A stretch of 64,000 nucleotides of DNA from Paracoccaceae bacterium (GTDB lineage Bacteria > Pseudomonadota > Alphaproteobacteria > Rhodobacterales > Rhodobacteraceae). Location of the stretch: assembly GCA_006226775.1 (NCBI GenBank), contig SBGD01000093.1, positions 1-64,000 on the forward strand. Direction: 5' to 3'. Shown here piece after piece: positions 50,205 through 60,427 of the stretch. The position numbers and the translations under genes were made by a program. Position 1 is the stretch's first letter. Each line of letters begins with the position of its first letter. Under the pieces are notes generated by a model. It saw nothing but the letters and a program-made list of their open reading frames with translations. It was not told the DNA's origin and ran no database searches.

Positions 50205-51737
50205 TTACAGCGGGATATTGTCGTGTTTCTTCCAGGGGTTGGTCAGCTTCTTGCTGCGCAGCGCGGCAAAGGCGCGGCTGACCCGCTTGCGGGTGGTGCG
50301 CGGCAGGATGACCTCGTCGATGAAGCCGCGTTCGGCGGCGACGAAGGGATTGGCGAAACGCGCCTCGTAGTCGGCGGTGCGCTTGGCGATCTTGTCGGCA
50401 TCGCCCAGTTCCGACCGATAGAGGATCTCGGTCGCCCCCCTGGCGCCCATCACCGCGATCTCGGCGGTGGGCCAGGCATAGTTCATGTCGCCGCGCAGGT
50501 GTTTCGAGGCCATCACGTCATAGGCCCCGCCATAGGCCTTGCGGGTGATCACCGTGACCTTGGGTACCGTCGCCTCGCCATAGGCAAACAGCAGCTTGGC
50601 GCCGTGCTTGATGACGCCGCCGTATTCCTGCGAGGTGCCGGGCAGGAAGCCGGGGACATCGACGAAGGTCAGGATCGGGATCTCGAAGGCATCGCAGAAG
50701 CGCACGAAGCGCGCGGCCTTGCGCGACGAATCGATGTCGAGGCAGCCGGCCAGCACCATCGGCTGGTTGGCGACGACGCCGACGGTCTGGCCTTCGAGCC
50801 GGATGAAGCCGGTGATGATGTTCTTGGCGAAATTCTCCTGGATCTCGTAGAAATCGCCTTCGTCGCCGACCTTGAGGATCAATTCCTTCATGTCGTAGGG
50901 CGCGTTGGCGTTTTCCGGCACCAGCGTGTCGAGGCTTTGGTCCAGCCGGTTCACATCGTCGAAGAACGGCCGCACAGGCGGTTTCTGCCGGTTGTTGAGC
51001 GGCAGGAAATCGACCAGGCGGCGGACCTCGGCCAGCGCCTCGACGTCATTCTCGAAGGCGCCGTCGGCGACCGAGGATTTGCGGGTATGGGTCGAGGCGC
51101 CGCCCAGTTCCTCGGCGGTGACCTGTTCGTTGGTCACGGTCTTGACCACGTCGGGGCCGGTGACGAACATGTAGGAGCTGTCCTTCACCATGAAGATGAA
51201 ATCGGTCATCGCCGGCGAATAGACCGCCCCGCCGGCGCAGGGCCCCATGATGACCGAGATCTGCGGCACCACGCCGGAGGCCATGATATTGCGCTGGAAG
51301 ATCTCGGCATAGCCCGCCAGGGCGTCGACGCCTTCCTGGATGCGCGCGCCGCCGCTGTCGTTCAGCCCGATCACCGGCGCGCCGTTCTGCACCGCCATGT
51401 CCATGATCTTGCAGATCTTCTGGGCATGGGTGGCCGAGACCGAGCCGCCCAGCACGGTGAAATCCTGCGAGAAGACATAGACCATGCGGCCATTGACCGT
51501 GCCCCAGCCGGTGACCACGCCATCGCCCGCGGGCCGGTTGTCCTCCATGCCGAAATCGGTGCAGCGGTGGGCGACGAAGGTGTCGTATTCCTCGAAGCTG
51601 CCCTCGTCGAGCAGCAGTTCGATGCGTTCGCGGGCGGTGAGCTTGCCCTTGGCGTGCTGCGCGTCGATGCGTTTCTGGCCCCCGCCCATGCGGGCATCCT
51701 GGCGGCGGTCTTCGAGTTGCTGGATGATGTCTTTCAT
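50205..51737 (-). CDS. pccB: Propionyl-CoA carboxylase beta subunit
   Basis: [52 protein letters not shown]... Confidence 0.96.
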   Translation of the reverse strand: MKDIIQQLEDRRQDARMGGGQKRIDAQHAKGKLTARERIELLLDEGSFEEYDTFVAHRCTDFGMEDNRPAGDGVVTGWGTVNGRMVYVFSQDFTVLGGSVSATHAQKICKIMDMAVQNGAPVIGLNDSGGARIQEGVDALAGYAEIFQRNIMASGVVPQISVIMGPCAGGAVYSPAMTDFIFMVKDSSYMFVTGPDVVKTVTNEQVTAEELGGASTHTRKSSVADGAFENDVEALAEVRRLVDFLPLNNRQKPPVRPFFDDVNRLDQSLDTLVPENANAPYDMKELILKVGDEGDFYEIQENFAKNIITGFIRLEGQTVGVVANQPMVLAGCLDIDSSRKAARFVRFCDAFEIPILTFVDVPGFLPGTSQEYGGVIKHGAKLLFAYGEATVPKVTVITRKAYGGAYDVMASKHLRGDMNYAWPTAEIAVMGARGATEILYRSELGDADKIAKRTADYEARFANPFVAAERGFIDEVILPRTTRKRVSRAFAALRSKKLTNPWKKHDNIPL

Positions 51738-51806
51738 GGCGGGCCCCTTTGACAATTGACCGGACAATACTGCGGCGCGGCGACGAGACAAGCAGAACCT
51801 GGAATA

Positions 51807-51814
51807 TTTGCAAA
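51807..51814. promoter_or_regulatory. TTTGCAAA palindrome (PccR-type site) upstream of pccB
   Basis: atATTTGCAAATca. Confidence 0.72.
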
Positions 51815-51838
51815 TCAGTTCGCCAATACATGTGAATA

Positions 51839-51846
51839 TTTGCAAA
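51839..51846. promoter_or_regulatory. Second TTTGCAAA palindrome upstream of pccB
   Basis: aataTTTGCAAActc, 32 bp centre-to-centre from the first. Confidence 0.72.
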
Positions 51847-51972
51847 CTCATGCGCGGCCCGCATGTCCCTCAAGGTGCCGCAAAAATGCACATATCCTTG
51901 TGCGCCGGGATCGGCGCTTTTCGACCGGCGCCGCGATGGACAGCAGCGCGGACCGGGCGTAACAGAATTGCC

Positions 51973-53196
51973 ATGTCCGACAAACCCGAAGTCCGCTTTC
52001 TCGACAAGACGACGCCGCCGCATATCGCGACGCTGATCCTGCTTGCGGGCATGGCGGCGCTGGTGATGAACATCTTTTTGCCGTCGCTGCCGGGGATGAC
52101 CGCCTATTTCGAGACCGACTATCGCCTGATGCAACTGTCGGTGGCGATCTATCTGGCGGTGAACGCGCTCTTGCAGCTTGTCGTCGGGCCGATGTCCGAC
52201 CAGATGGGGCGGCGCCCGGTGATCCTGGGCGGGCTGATGATCTATCTCGTCGCGACGCTGGGATGCCTTTTCGCGCCGAACGTCACGATCTTCCTGATCT
52301 TCCGGATGGCGCAGGCGGCGGTGGTGGTGGCCATGGTGCTGAGCCGCGCGGTGGTGCGCGACATGGTGCCTGCCGACCAGGCGGCCTCGATGATCGGCTA
52401 TGTCACCATGGGCATGGCGGTGGTGCCGATGCTCGGGCCGATGGTGGGCGGCGTGCTGGACGAGATCTGGGGCTGGAAGGCCACCTTCTGGCTGATGTTC
52501 GCCACCGGGGTGGGGACGCTCTGGCTGGTCTGGCGCGATCTCGGCGAGACCAAGATGCGCTCGGGGCAGACGCTGTTGCAGCAGTTCCGGGATTATCCCG
52601 AGCTTCTGACCTCGCCGCGGTTCTGGGGCTATGCCATGGCGGCGGCGCTGTCGTCGGGCGCCTTCTTTGCCTTCCTCGGCGGCGCGCCCTTTGTCGGAAC
52701 CGAGGTCTTCGGCCTCGACCCGGCGATCCTGGGGTTCTATTTCGGCGCCCCGGCGGTGGGCTATTTCATCGGCAACGGGTTGTCGGGCAAGTTCTCGGCG
52801 CGCATCGGCATCAACCGGATGATCTTCTGGGGCTGCATCGTGCTGACCGGCGGCACCGCGCTGTCGATGCTGGTGTTTCTCACCGGCCATGGCTCGGCGC
52901 CCAGCTTTTTCGGCTTCATGACCTTTGTCGGGCTGGGCAACGGCATGACCATTCCCAATGCCACCGCCGGCACGCTCTCGGTGCGCCCGCACCTGGCCGG
53001 GACCGCCAGCGGGCTGGGCGGGGCGATCATGATCGGCGGCGGCGCGGGGCTTTCGGCGCTGGCCGGGACGCTGCTGAAGCCGGGCACCGAGGCCTGGCCG
53101 CTGCTCTGGATCATGCTGGTGACCGGGCTGCTGGGCATCGTCGCGATCCTCTCGGTGATCCGGCGCGAGAAGCGGCTGGGGCTGGGCTTGAGCTGA
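51973..53196 (+). CDS. MFS transporter, Bcr/CflA-like
   Basis: LILLAGMAALVMNIFLPSLPGMTAYFETDYRLMQLSVAIYLAVNALLQLVVGPMSDQMGRRPVILGG. Confidence 0.9.
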   Translation: MSDKPEVRFLDKTTPPHIATLILLAGMAALVMNIFLPSLPGMTAYFETDYRLMQLSVAIYLAVNALLQLVVGPMSDQMGRRPVILGGLMIYLVATLGCLFAPNVTIFLIFRMAQAAVVVAMVLSRAVVRDMVPADQAASMIGYVTMGMAVVPMLGPMVGGVLDEIWGWKATFWLMFATGVGTLWLVWRDLGETKMRSGQTLLQQFRDYPELLTSPRFWGYAMAAALSSGAFFAFLGGAPFVGTEVFGLDPAILGFYFGAPAVGYFIGNGLSGKFSARIGINRMIFWGCIVLTGGTALSMLVFLTGHGSAPSFFGFMTFVGLGNGMTIPNATAGTLSVRPHLAGTASGLGGAIMIGGGAGLSALAGTLLKPGTEAWPLLWIMLVTGLLGIVAILSVIRREKRLGLGLS

Positions 53197-53225
53197 CGCG
53201 GGGCCGCGCGGCTTGTGCCCCGCGC

Positions 53226-53233
53226 TTTGCAAA
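53226..53233. promoter_or_regulatory. TTTGCAAA palindrome upstream of pccR
   Basis: cgCTTTGCAAAGctag, 39 bp before the pccR ATG. Confidence 0.6.
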
Positions 53234-53271
53234 GCTAGCCTGAGCGGGACGCAAATCCGCAAAGGCATCTC

Positions 53272-54678
53272 ATGGCCATCCAGAAACTCTATGCCGGCGC
53301 CAAGCTGCGCGAGACGCGCACGCGGCTGGGCCTGACGCAGAAGGACTTTGCCGCCAAGCTCGGCGTCTCGCTGCCCTATCTCAACCAGATGGAGAACAAC
53401 AACCGACCCGTCAGCACCACCGTGGTGCTGGCGCTGGCGCAGGAGTTCGGCTTCGACGTGACCGAATTGTCCTCGGGCGATGCCGAGCGGCTGGTCTCGG
53501 ACATGCGCGAGGCGCTGGCCGATCCGGTGTTCAACCAGGACGAGGCCGGCGCGCCGCCCCTGGCCGATCTGCGGCTGACCGCCTCCAACGCGCCAGCGCT
53601 GGCGCGGGCCTTCCTCGAGCTGCACCGCGCCTACCGGCAGACCCATGAGCGGCTGGCCTCGCTCGATGCCGCATTGGGGCACGAGGGCGGCGGGCCGGAG
53701 TTGAGCCCCTGGGAAGAGGTGCGCGACTTCTTTCACTATTGCGACAACTACATCGACGCGGTGGACCGCGCGGCCGAGAATTTCGCCGCCACCGCCCCGC
53801 GCGCCGATGTGCCCGCCGCCGCCGAGGCCTGGCTGAACGGGCAGGGCATCACGCTGCGGATTGCCGGGACCGACCGCTTGCGGCAGTTCGACCGCGAGGC
53901 CGGGGTGCTGACCCTGTCGGACCGCGCCGCCCCCGAGACCCGGAATTTCCAGATCCTGCTGCAACTGGCCTTCCTGCAACAGGACAAGCTGCTGGGGGCC
54001 ACGCTCGACCTGGCGCGGTTCCAGTCCGAGACCGCGCGCGAGATCGCGCTGCTGGGCCTGGCCAATTACTTCGCCGGGGCGGCGCTCATGCCCTATGGCC
54101 CCTTCCTGCGCGCCGCCGAGGAAACCCGGCACGACCTCGAGCGCCTCGCCACCCGTTTCGGCGCCTCGATCGAACAGGTGGCGCATCGGCTCTCGACCTT
54201 GCAGCGCCCGGGGGCCAAGGGGGTGCCGTTCTATTTCGTCCGGGTCGACCAGGCCGGGACGATCACCAAGCGCCATTCCGCCACGCGGCTGCAATTCGCC
54301 CGCTACGGCGGTGCCTGTCCCCTGTGGAACGTGCACAGCGCCTTCGAGACGCCGGGACGTTTCCTGCGGCAACTGGCCGAGACGCCGGACGGGGTGCGCT
54401 ATATCTCGATTGCCCGCGACATCTCGAAAAGCGGCGGGCGCTACGGCGCGCCGGTGCGGCGCTATGCCATGTCGCTGGGCTGCGAGATCGAACATGCCGA
54501 CCGGTTGATCTATGCCGACGGGATGGATGTGGCGCAGGACGCGGCCTTCGAGCCGATCGGCATCTCCTGCCGGATCTGCGAGCGGACGCGCTGTCACCAG
54601 CGGTCGATCCCGCCGCTGGAACATCGCCTGCACGTCCGGCCCGACAGCCGCGACGTGCTGCCCTACGAGATCGAATAG
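53272..54678 (+). CDS. pccR: Short-chain fatty acyl-CoA regulator family protein (PccR)
   Basis: XRE HTH LRETRTRLGLTQKDFAAKLGVSLPYLNQMENNNRPVS plus long C-terminal domain with ISCRICERTRCHQRSIPP; adjacent to pcc genes. Confidence 0.9.
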   Translation: MAIQKLYAGAKLRETRTRLGLTQKDFAAKLGVSLPYLNQMENNNRPVSTTVVLALAQEFGFDVTELSSGDAERLVSDMREALADPVFNQDEAGAPPLADLRLTASNAPALARAFLELHRAYRQTHERLASLDAALGHEGGGPELSPWEEVRDFFHYCDNYIDAVDRAAENFAATAPRADVPAAAEAWLNGQGITLRIAGTDRLRQFDREAGVLTLSDRAAPETRNFQILLQLAFLQQDKLLGATLDLARFQSETAREIALLGLANYFAGAALMPYGPFLRAAEETRHDLERLATRFGASIEQVAHRLSTLQRPGAKGVPFYFVRVDQAGTITKRHSATRLQFARYGGACPLWNVHSAFETPGRFLRQLAETPDGVRYISIARDISKSGGRYGAPVRRYAMSLGCEIEHADRLIYADGMDVAQDAAFEPIGISCRICERTRCHQRSIPPLEHRLHVRPDSRDVLPYEIE

Positions 54679-54723
54679 CGGGGGCGCCGGTTGCGGCGCG
54701 CCCCGGCCCTGGTGTCGCGGGGC

Positions 54724-54966
54724 TCAGCCCGCCTTGCGCAGGATGCCGTAGATCTCGTCCTTCAGGGCGGCGCGCTTCTTGCGCATCTCCACCTCGGCCA
54801 GATCCTCGACCGGCTCGACATTGGTTTCCGCCCGGTGCACGGCGCGGTTGACCTCGTGATAGGCGTCGGCCAGCCGTGCGAAATGCCCGTTGCTTTCCTT
54901 CAGGTCATGCAGCTTGTCGGCGAATTCCGGGAAATCCTCGGCCAGTTCATGCGGGGTATGGCTCAT
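54724..54966 (-). CDS. YdcH/DUF465 family protein
   Basis: MSHTPHELAEDFPEFADKLHDLKESNGHFARLADAYHEVNRAVHRAE. Confidence 0.85.
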   Translation of the reverse strand: MSHTPHELAEDFPEFADKLHDLKESNGHFARLADAYHEVNRAVHRAETNVEPVEDLAEVEMRKKRAALKDEIYGILRKAG

Positions 54967-55137
54967 TGCTCTGCTCCTTTGATATGCGTCATCGCCGACA
55001 GTAGCGCGCCGCCGGGCGGCGGCTTTGACCCGGATCAAACAGATGCCCGCGCGACAGGTTTTTTCCGCACCGAATTTTGCCGCAAAGAAAAGGGCCGGGC
55101 ACGCACAGCGCCCGACCCCGAAGCGTCGTCGCGGCGC

Positions 55138-56679
55138 TCAGGTGTATTTCTTGATCTTGCCGCTGTGCAGCCGCTCGAGATAGCTGGTCAACTCGCCCTT
55201 CACGATCGGCATCAGGAAGTAGAGCGCGAAGATATTGACCACCGCCATGGCAAAGATCGCCGCATCCGAGAAGTCGATCACCGGGCCGAGGCTGGCCGCC
55301 GCGCCGATCACCACGAAGATGCAGAAGATCACCTTGAACACCAGTTCCTTGGTCTCGCCCTCGCCGAAGAGGTAGGTCCAGGCCTTGAGCCCGTAATAGG
55401 ACCACGAGATCATGGTGGAAAAGGCAAACAGGATCACCGCCAGCGCCAGGATGTAGCGGAACCAGCCGAAGGAGGCCGAGAAGGCCGCCGAGGTCAGCGC
55501 CACGCCGGAATTGCCGTCGACGGTCTGGATCATGCCGCCTTCGGTCACCATGTAGAGCCCGGTTTCGGGGTCGGTCATCAACTGCCCGGTGATGACGATC
55601 ACCAGCGCGGTCATGGTGCAGATCACCACGGTGTCGATGAAGGGCTCGAGCAGCGAGACGAAGCCTTCGGTGATCGGCTCCTTGGTGCGCACCGCCGAAT
55701 GGGCGATGGCCGCCGAGCCGACCCCGGCCTCGTTGGAGAAGGCCGCCCGCTTGAAGCCCTGGATCAGCGCGCCGACCATGCCGCCGGCCACGCCGAGACC
55801 GGTGAAGGCGCCCTCGAAGATCTGGCCGAAGGCCCAGCCGATCCTGTCGTAGTTGAGCAGCAGGATCACCACCGCGGTCACCACGTAGAGCACGCCCATG
55901 AAGGGCACGATCTTCTCGGTCACCTTGGCGATGGATTGCAGGCCGCCGACGATGACCGCAAAGACGATGCCGGCAAAGACAAGGCCGGTGATCCAGCCGG
56001 GATAGTCACCCACCACATTGGTGATCTGGGCATGGGCCTGGTTGGCCTGGAACATGTTGCCGCCGCCCAGCGAGCCGAGGATGCAGAAGATCGAGAACAT
56101 CACCGCGAGGATCTTGCCGCCCGGCAGCCCGCGTTCGGCAAAGCCCTTGGTCATGTAGTACATCGGCCCGCCCGAGACATGGCCGTCGGCATATTCGTTG
56201 CGGTATTTCACGCCCAGCGTGCATTCGGTGAATTTCGACGCCATGCCCAGAAGACCCGCAAGGATCATCCAGAAGGTGGCCCCGGGCCCGCCGATGCCCA
56301 CCGCCACCGCGACGCCCGCGATATTGCCCAGGCCCACGGTGCCCGAAAGCGCCGTGGCCAGCGCCTGGAAGTGGCTGACCTCGCCGGCGTCGTCGGGGTC
56401 GGAGTAATCGCCGCGCACCAGCCGCAGCGCATGGCCGAAGGTGCGGAACTGGACGAAGCCGAAGTAGATCGAGAAGACCGTGGCGGCGACCACCAGCCAC
56501 ATCACGATCCAGGGAAAGCTGGTGCCGGGAAAGGGCGAGAAGATGAAATTGACGAACCAGCCGGTCGAGCTGGCGAAGATCTGGTTGACCCGCTCGTCGA
56601 TGGACTGTGCCAGCGCCGGAGCGGCGGAACACAGCGACGCGGTCACCGCCAGTCCGGCAGTTTTTGCAATGGATGTCAT
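55138..56679 (-). CDS. Alanine/glycine:cation symporter family protein
   Basis: GDYSDPDDAGEVSHFQALATALSGTVGLGNIAGVAVAVGIGGPGATFWMI. Confidence 0.93.
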   Translation of the reverse strand: MTSIAKTAGLAVTASLCSAAPALAQSIDERVNQIFASSTGWFVNFIFSPFPGTSFPWIVMWLVVAATVFSIYFGFVQFRTFGHALRLVRGDYSDPDDAGEVSHFQALATALSGTVGLGNIAGVAVAVGIGGPGATFWMILAGLLGMASKFTECTLGVKYRNEYADGHVSGGPMYYMTKGFAERGLPGGKILAVMFSIFCILGSLGGGNMFQANQAHAQITNVVGDYPGWITGLVFAGIVFAVIVGGLQSIAKVTEKIVPFMGVLYVVTAVVILLLNYDRIGWAFGQIFEGAFTGLGVAGGMVGALIQGFKRAAFSNEAGVGSAAIAHSAVRTKEPITEGFVSLLEPFIDTVVICTMTALVIVITGQLMTDPETGLYMVTEGGMIQTVDGNSGVALTSAAFSASFGWFRYILALAVILFAFSTMISWSYYGLKAWTYLFGEGETKELVFKVIFCIFVVIGAAASLGPVIDFSDAAIFAMAVVNIFALYFLMPIVKGELTSYLERLHSGKIKKYT

Positions 56680-56706
56680 GGGGATCCCTGTTGTTCTTGG
56701 TGTTTG

Positions 56707-57141
56707 TTACGGAACGATCGTGACTGGCACCGGCGAGGCCTGGGCCAGGCTGCCGGCGACCGAGCCGAACAGCCGCGCCTCGAGCGCCGAATAGCCGGTG
56801 CGGCCGATCACCACCTGCGAGGCCTCCTCGTCCCGCGCGATCCTGACCAGCGTCTCGGCGATATGGCCGTATTTCAGCGCCGTGGTGATTTCGACCCCGC
56901 TGTCGGCCAGGTCCTGCATCAGCGGGTTGAGCACGGCGGTCTCGGCGCGCTGCAATTCCTCGTTGCGCCGCTTGTGGCGTTCTTCAAGCTCCATGGGGGT
57001 GAGAAAGGAATAGGGCGACCATTCCAGGACATGGGCGATGACCAGCGTCTTGCCCTGCGCCTTTGCGGTTCCGACCGCGAAGTCGACCGCGCGTTTGGCG
57101 CTGCCGCTGCCGTCGTAGCCGACGACGATTTTTGAGGCCAT
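56707..57141 (-). CDS. Universal stress protein
   Basis: KIVVGYDGSGSAKRAVDFAV...VIGRTGYSALEARLFGSVAGSLAQASPVPVTIVP. Confidence 0.93.
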   Translation of the reverse strand: MASKIVVGYDGSGSAKRAVDFAVGTAKAQGKTLVIAHVLEWSPYSFLTPMELEERHKRRNEELQRAETAVLNPLMQDLADSGVEITTALKYGHIAETLVRIARDEEASQVVIGRTGYSALEARLFGSVAGSLAQASPVPVTIVP

Positions 57142-57388
57142 GGGTGTCTTCCTTCATGTTGGTGTCTGCTCCGTGCCGGAACATCCCTGCAAGATAGCAG
57201 AGAGGACGCAGGCGGATTTGCGGAAATCCGGCGAAAAGGCGCGCGATTGCGTTGATTGTTCGCCGCAAAGGCGGATTTTCGGCGAATCTTTCGGCGCGGG
57301 GCCGGACCCGCGGCGCGCCGGCCCGCTTGCGCGGCGGCGCGCGGCTGGCGATAGTGCCGGGGAGGCGGGCTTTGGCAGAGGGGGCGGG

Positions 57389-58396
57389 ATGCGGATTGCG
57401 ACCTATAATGTCGAATGGTTCGACGCGCTGTTCGACGACCGCGGCCAGCTTTGGGCCGATGGCGCCTGGTCGGCGCGCCATGACATCACCCGGATGGAAC
57501 AGACCGAGGCGCTGGGCATCGTCTTCACCGCGCTCGACGCCGATGCGGTGATGGTGATCGAGGCCCCCGACAGCCACCGCGGGCGCGACGGGGTGTGTGC
57601 GCTGGAAACCTTTGCCGAGACCTTCGGGCTGCGCGCCCGCAAGGCGGTGATCGGCTATACCAATACCACCCAGCAGGAAATTGCGCTGCTGCATGACCCG
57701 GATGTGATGACCGTGGTCCATGACCCGCAGGAGAGCGTGGAGGCGCCGCGCTTCGACGGCGATTTCCAGATCGACCTGGATTTCGACGCGCGCCAGGACC
57801 GGGTGGCCTTTTCCAAGCCGCCGCTGGAACTGGCGGTCGAGACCGCCGGCGGTGCCGCCTTCCGCATGATCGGCGCGCATCTGAAATCCAAGGCCCCGCA
57901 TGGCGCCACCAGCCGCGACCAGATCATGCGGCTGGCGATCGCCAACCGGCGCAAGCAACTGGCCCAGGCGATCTGGCTGCGCCGCCGGATCGAGGAGCAC
58001 CTGGCGGCGGGCGACTGCCTGATGGTGATGGGCGATCTCAACGACGGCCCGGGGCTGGACGAATACGAGGAATTGTTCGGCCGCTCCTCGGTCGAGATCA
58101 TCCGCGGCGAGGGGCCGGGCGCGCCGCGGCTTTACGATCCCAATGCCAATATCGCGCTACAACGGCGGCTGGGGGCGGTGCCGACCTCGGCGCGCTTCTA
58201 TATCCGCGGCGAGGACCGCTATCTGCAGGCGCTGCTGGATTACATCTTTGTCTCGCCCGCGCTTTATGCGAAACGGCCCCGGTGGCGGATCTGGCATCCG
58301 TTCAACGATCCGGCCTGCTGGCGGACGCCGGAATTGCGCGAGGCGCTGGTGACGGCGTCGGATCATTTTCCGGTGACGCTGGATATTGATTTGTGA
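57389..58396 (+). CDS. Endonuclease/exonuclease/phosphatase family protein
   Basis: MRIATYNVEWFDALFDD...VMVIEAPDSHRG...MVMGDLNDGPG...ASDHFPVTLDIDL. Confidence 0.9.
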   Translation: MRIATYNVEWFDALFDDRGQLWADGAWSARHDITRMEQTEALGIVFTALDADAVMVIEAPDSHRGRDGVCALETFAETFGLRARKAVIGYTNTTQQEIALLHDPDVMTVVHDPQESVEAPRFDGDFQIDLDFDARQDRVAFSKPPLELAVETAGGAAFRMIGAHLKSKAPHGATSRDQIMRLAIANRRKQLAQAIWLRRRIEEHLAAGDCLMVMGDLNDGPGLDEYEELFGRSSVEIIRGEGPGAPRLYDPNANIALQRRLGAVPTSARFYIRGEDRYLQALLDYIFVSPALYAKRPRWRIWHPFNDPACWRTPELREALVTASDHFPVTLDIDL

Positions 58397-58471
58397 GGGG
58401 GGTTCGGGGGCTCTGCCCCCGCTCCTGCGGAGCTCCCCCGGGATATTTTTGAACCAGAGAAGGACTGGACG

Positions 58472-59365
58472 ATGGTCAGGATTGCGACGGCAGCCTATCC
58501 GATGGACGTGTTGCAGGATTGGGCGGGGTACGAGGGCAAGATTTCCCGCTGGGTGGCCGAGGCCGCGGGGCAGGGGGCGGAACTGCTGCTGTTTCCCGAA
58601 TACGGCGCGCTGGAACTGGCGACGCTGGCGGGGCCGGAGGTGACGGGAGATCTCGAAGCCGCGTCGCGGGCGGTGTCGGAGCGGATGGGCGAGGTGGACC
58701 TGCTGCACCGGCGGCTGGCGGGCAAGCACGGGGTGCACATCTGTGCCGCCTCGGCGCCGGTCTACGACGGGCGCGCGCGGCCGGTGAACCGGGCGCGGTT
58801 CTTTGTGCCGGACGGGGCGATGGCGCACCAGGACAAGCAGATCATGACGCGGTTCGAGCGCGACCCCTGGGGCGTGGTGCCGGGTGATCCGCTGTGTCTT
58901 TACGAGACCGACCTGGGGCGGATCGGCATATTGATCTGTTACGATTGCGAGTTTCCGCTGCTGGGCCGCGCGCTCAGGGATGTCGATATCCTGCTGGTGC
59001 CGTCCTGCACCGAGGCGCTGGCGGGCTATTGGCGGGTCAGGATCGGCGCCATGGCGCGCGCGCTGGAAAATCAATGCATTGCGGTGATGTCCTCGACCGT
59101 GGGCGCGGCACCCTGGTGCGAGGCGGTGGATACCAATACCGGCGCGGGGGGCGTCTTCGGGCCGCCTGACCTGGGGTTTCCGCCGACCGGGGTGCTGGCG
59201 GCGGGCGAGGTGAACCGTGCGGGCTGGACTTATGCCGAGGTTGACATTACATCCGTCGCGCGGGTGCGCCGGGACGGGATCGTGGCCAACCGGGCCCATT
59301 GGGATGAGCAGGACGCGCGCGATCTGAAGGTCGGAAAACGCGACATGCGCGCACATACCTCTTGA
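58472..59365 (+). CDS. Carbon-nitrogen hydrolase (nitrilase superfamily)
   Basis: LLLFPEYGALEL...DKQIMTRFERDPWGVVPGD...IGILICYDCEFPLLGRAL. Confidence 0.93.
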   Translation: MVRIATAAYPMDVLQDWAGYEGKISRWVAEAAGQGAELLLFPEYGALELATLAGPEVTGDLEAASRAVSERMGEVDLLHRRLAGKHGVHICAASAPVYDGRARPVNRARFFVPDGAMAHQDKQIMTRFERDPWGVVPGDPLCLYETDLGRIGILICYDCEFPLLGRALRDVDILLVPSCTEALAGYWRVRIGAMARALENQCIAVMSSTVGAAPWCEAVDTNTGAGGVFGPPDLGFPPTGVLAAGEVNRAGWTYAEVDITSVARVRRDGIVANRAHWDEQDARDLKVGKRDMRAHTS

Positions 59366-59436
59366 AAATCGCCCTGCAAGCGCTCATTTAGAGCGCGCCC
59401 GGAAAAGGTGCCGGGATGTGTAACCAAGGAGACAAC

Positions 59437-59655
59437 ATGGCCAAGGAAGAAATGCTCGAATTTCCCGGTGTCGTTAAGGATCTCCTGCCGAATGCGACAT
59501 TCCTGGTCGAGCTGGAAAACGGCCATACGATCATCGCTCATACGGCAGGCAAGATGCGCAAGAACCGGATCCGCGTACTGGCGGGCGACAAGGTGCAGGT
59601 CGAGATGACCCCCTATGATCTGACCAAGGGCCGGATCAACTACCGGTTCAAATAG
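59437..59655 (+). CDS. infA: Translation initiation factor IF-1
   Basis: [72 protein letters not shown]. Confidence 0.98.
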   Translation: MAKEEMLEFPGVVKDLLPNATFLVELENGHTIIAHTAGKMRKNRIRVLAGDKVQVEMTPYDLTKGRINYRFK

Positions 59656-59657
59656 GC

Positions 59658-59849
59658 TTGGCGCGGTCCGCGGAATACCTGCAGGCCTACAGGGCCGCGT
59701 CCGGCGATGCGCTTCGCTACCTGTCCCAGGAAGCCGATTTCGCACGCGATCCGCGCACCAGGCAGGCGCTGGAGTCCCTGATCTTCAAGCTCGAGATTCA
59801 CCTGAAATTGCGGGCCATTTCGATGGACGGGGACGCGGGCTCTTCATGA
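59658..59849 (+). CDS. Small conserved protein between infA and maf
   Basis: TTG start, 4-bp overlap with maf; coding spacing suggests operon member. Confidence 0.55.
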   Translation: MARSAEYLQAYRAASGDALRYLSQEADFARDPRTRQALESLIFKLEIHLKLRAISMDGDAGSS

Positions 59850-60427
59850 CATTCATTCTCGGATCGGCAAGTCCCCGGCGGCGCGAGCTGCTGGAGCGGC
59901 TGAACATCGTGCCCGACGCCATCCGCGCGGCGGATATCGACGAGACGCCTGCGCCCGGCGAATTGCCGCGGCCCTATTGTGGGCGCATGGCGCGCGAGAA
60001 GGCGCAGGCGCTGGAGATCGCGCCGGGCGAGGTGCTGCTGACCGCCGATACCACCGTGGCGCTGGGGCGGCGCATCCTCGGCAAGCCGGGCGATGCGGGC
60101 GAGGCGGCGGACTTCCTGACCCGGCTGGGCGGGCGGCGCCACCAGGTGATCACCGCGATCGCGGTGCGCACCACCGGCGGCTTGTGGGAAAAGGACGTGG
60201 TGAGCGCGGTCCGCATGAAACGCCTGTCGGACCTGGAACTCAACGCCTACCTGGCCAGCGGCGAATGGCGCGGCAAGGCCGGTGGCTACGGCATCCAGGG
60301 GATGGCCGGGGCCTTCATCCCGTGGATCTCCGGGTCCTATCCCGCGATCATGGGGCTGCCGCTGGTCGAGACCGCGGGGCTGTTGCAGGCGGCGGGCTAC
60401 CCGCTTTACAGGGAGGCCGCCGCATGA
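59846..60427 (+). CDS. maf: Maf-family nucleotide pyrophosphatase
   Basis: [19 protein letters not shown]...[12 protein letters not shown]. Confidence 0.93.
   Translation: MTFILGSASPRRRELLERLNIVPDAIRAADIDETPAPGELPRPYCGRMAREKAQALEIAPGEVLLTADTTVALGRRILGKPGDAGEAADFLTRLGGRRHQVITAIAVRTTGGLWEKDVVSAVRMKRLSDLELNAYLASGEWRGKAGGYGIQGMAGAFIPWISGSYPAIMGLPLVETAGLLQAAGYPLYREAAA

Noticed and set aside
51046-54633. 1195-aa minus-strand ORF across pccB, the MFS gene and pccR
   Set aside because: Shadow ORF of GC-rich DNA antisense to or out of frame with well-supported genes; His/Arg/Gly/Pro-rich low-quality translation
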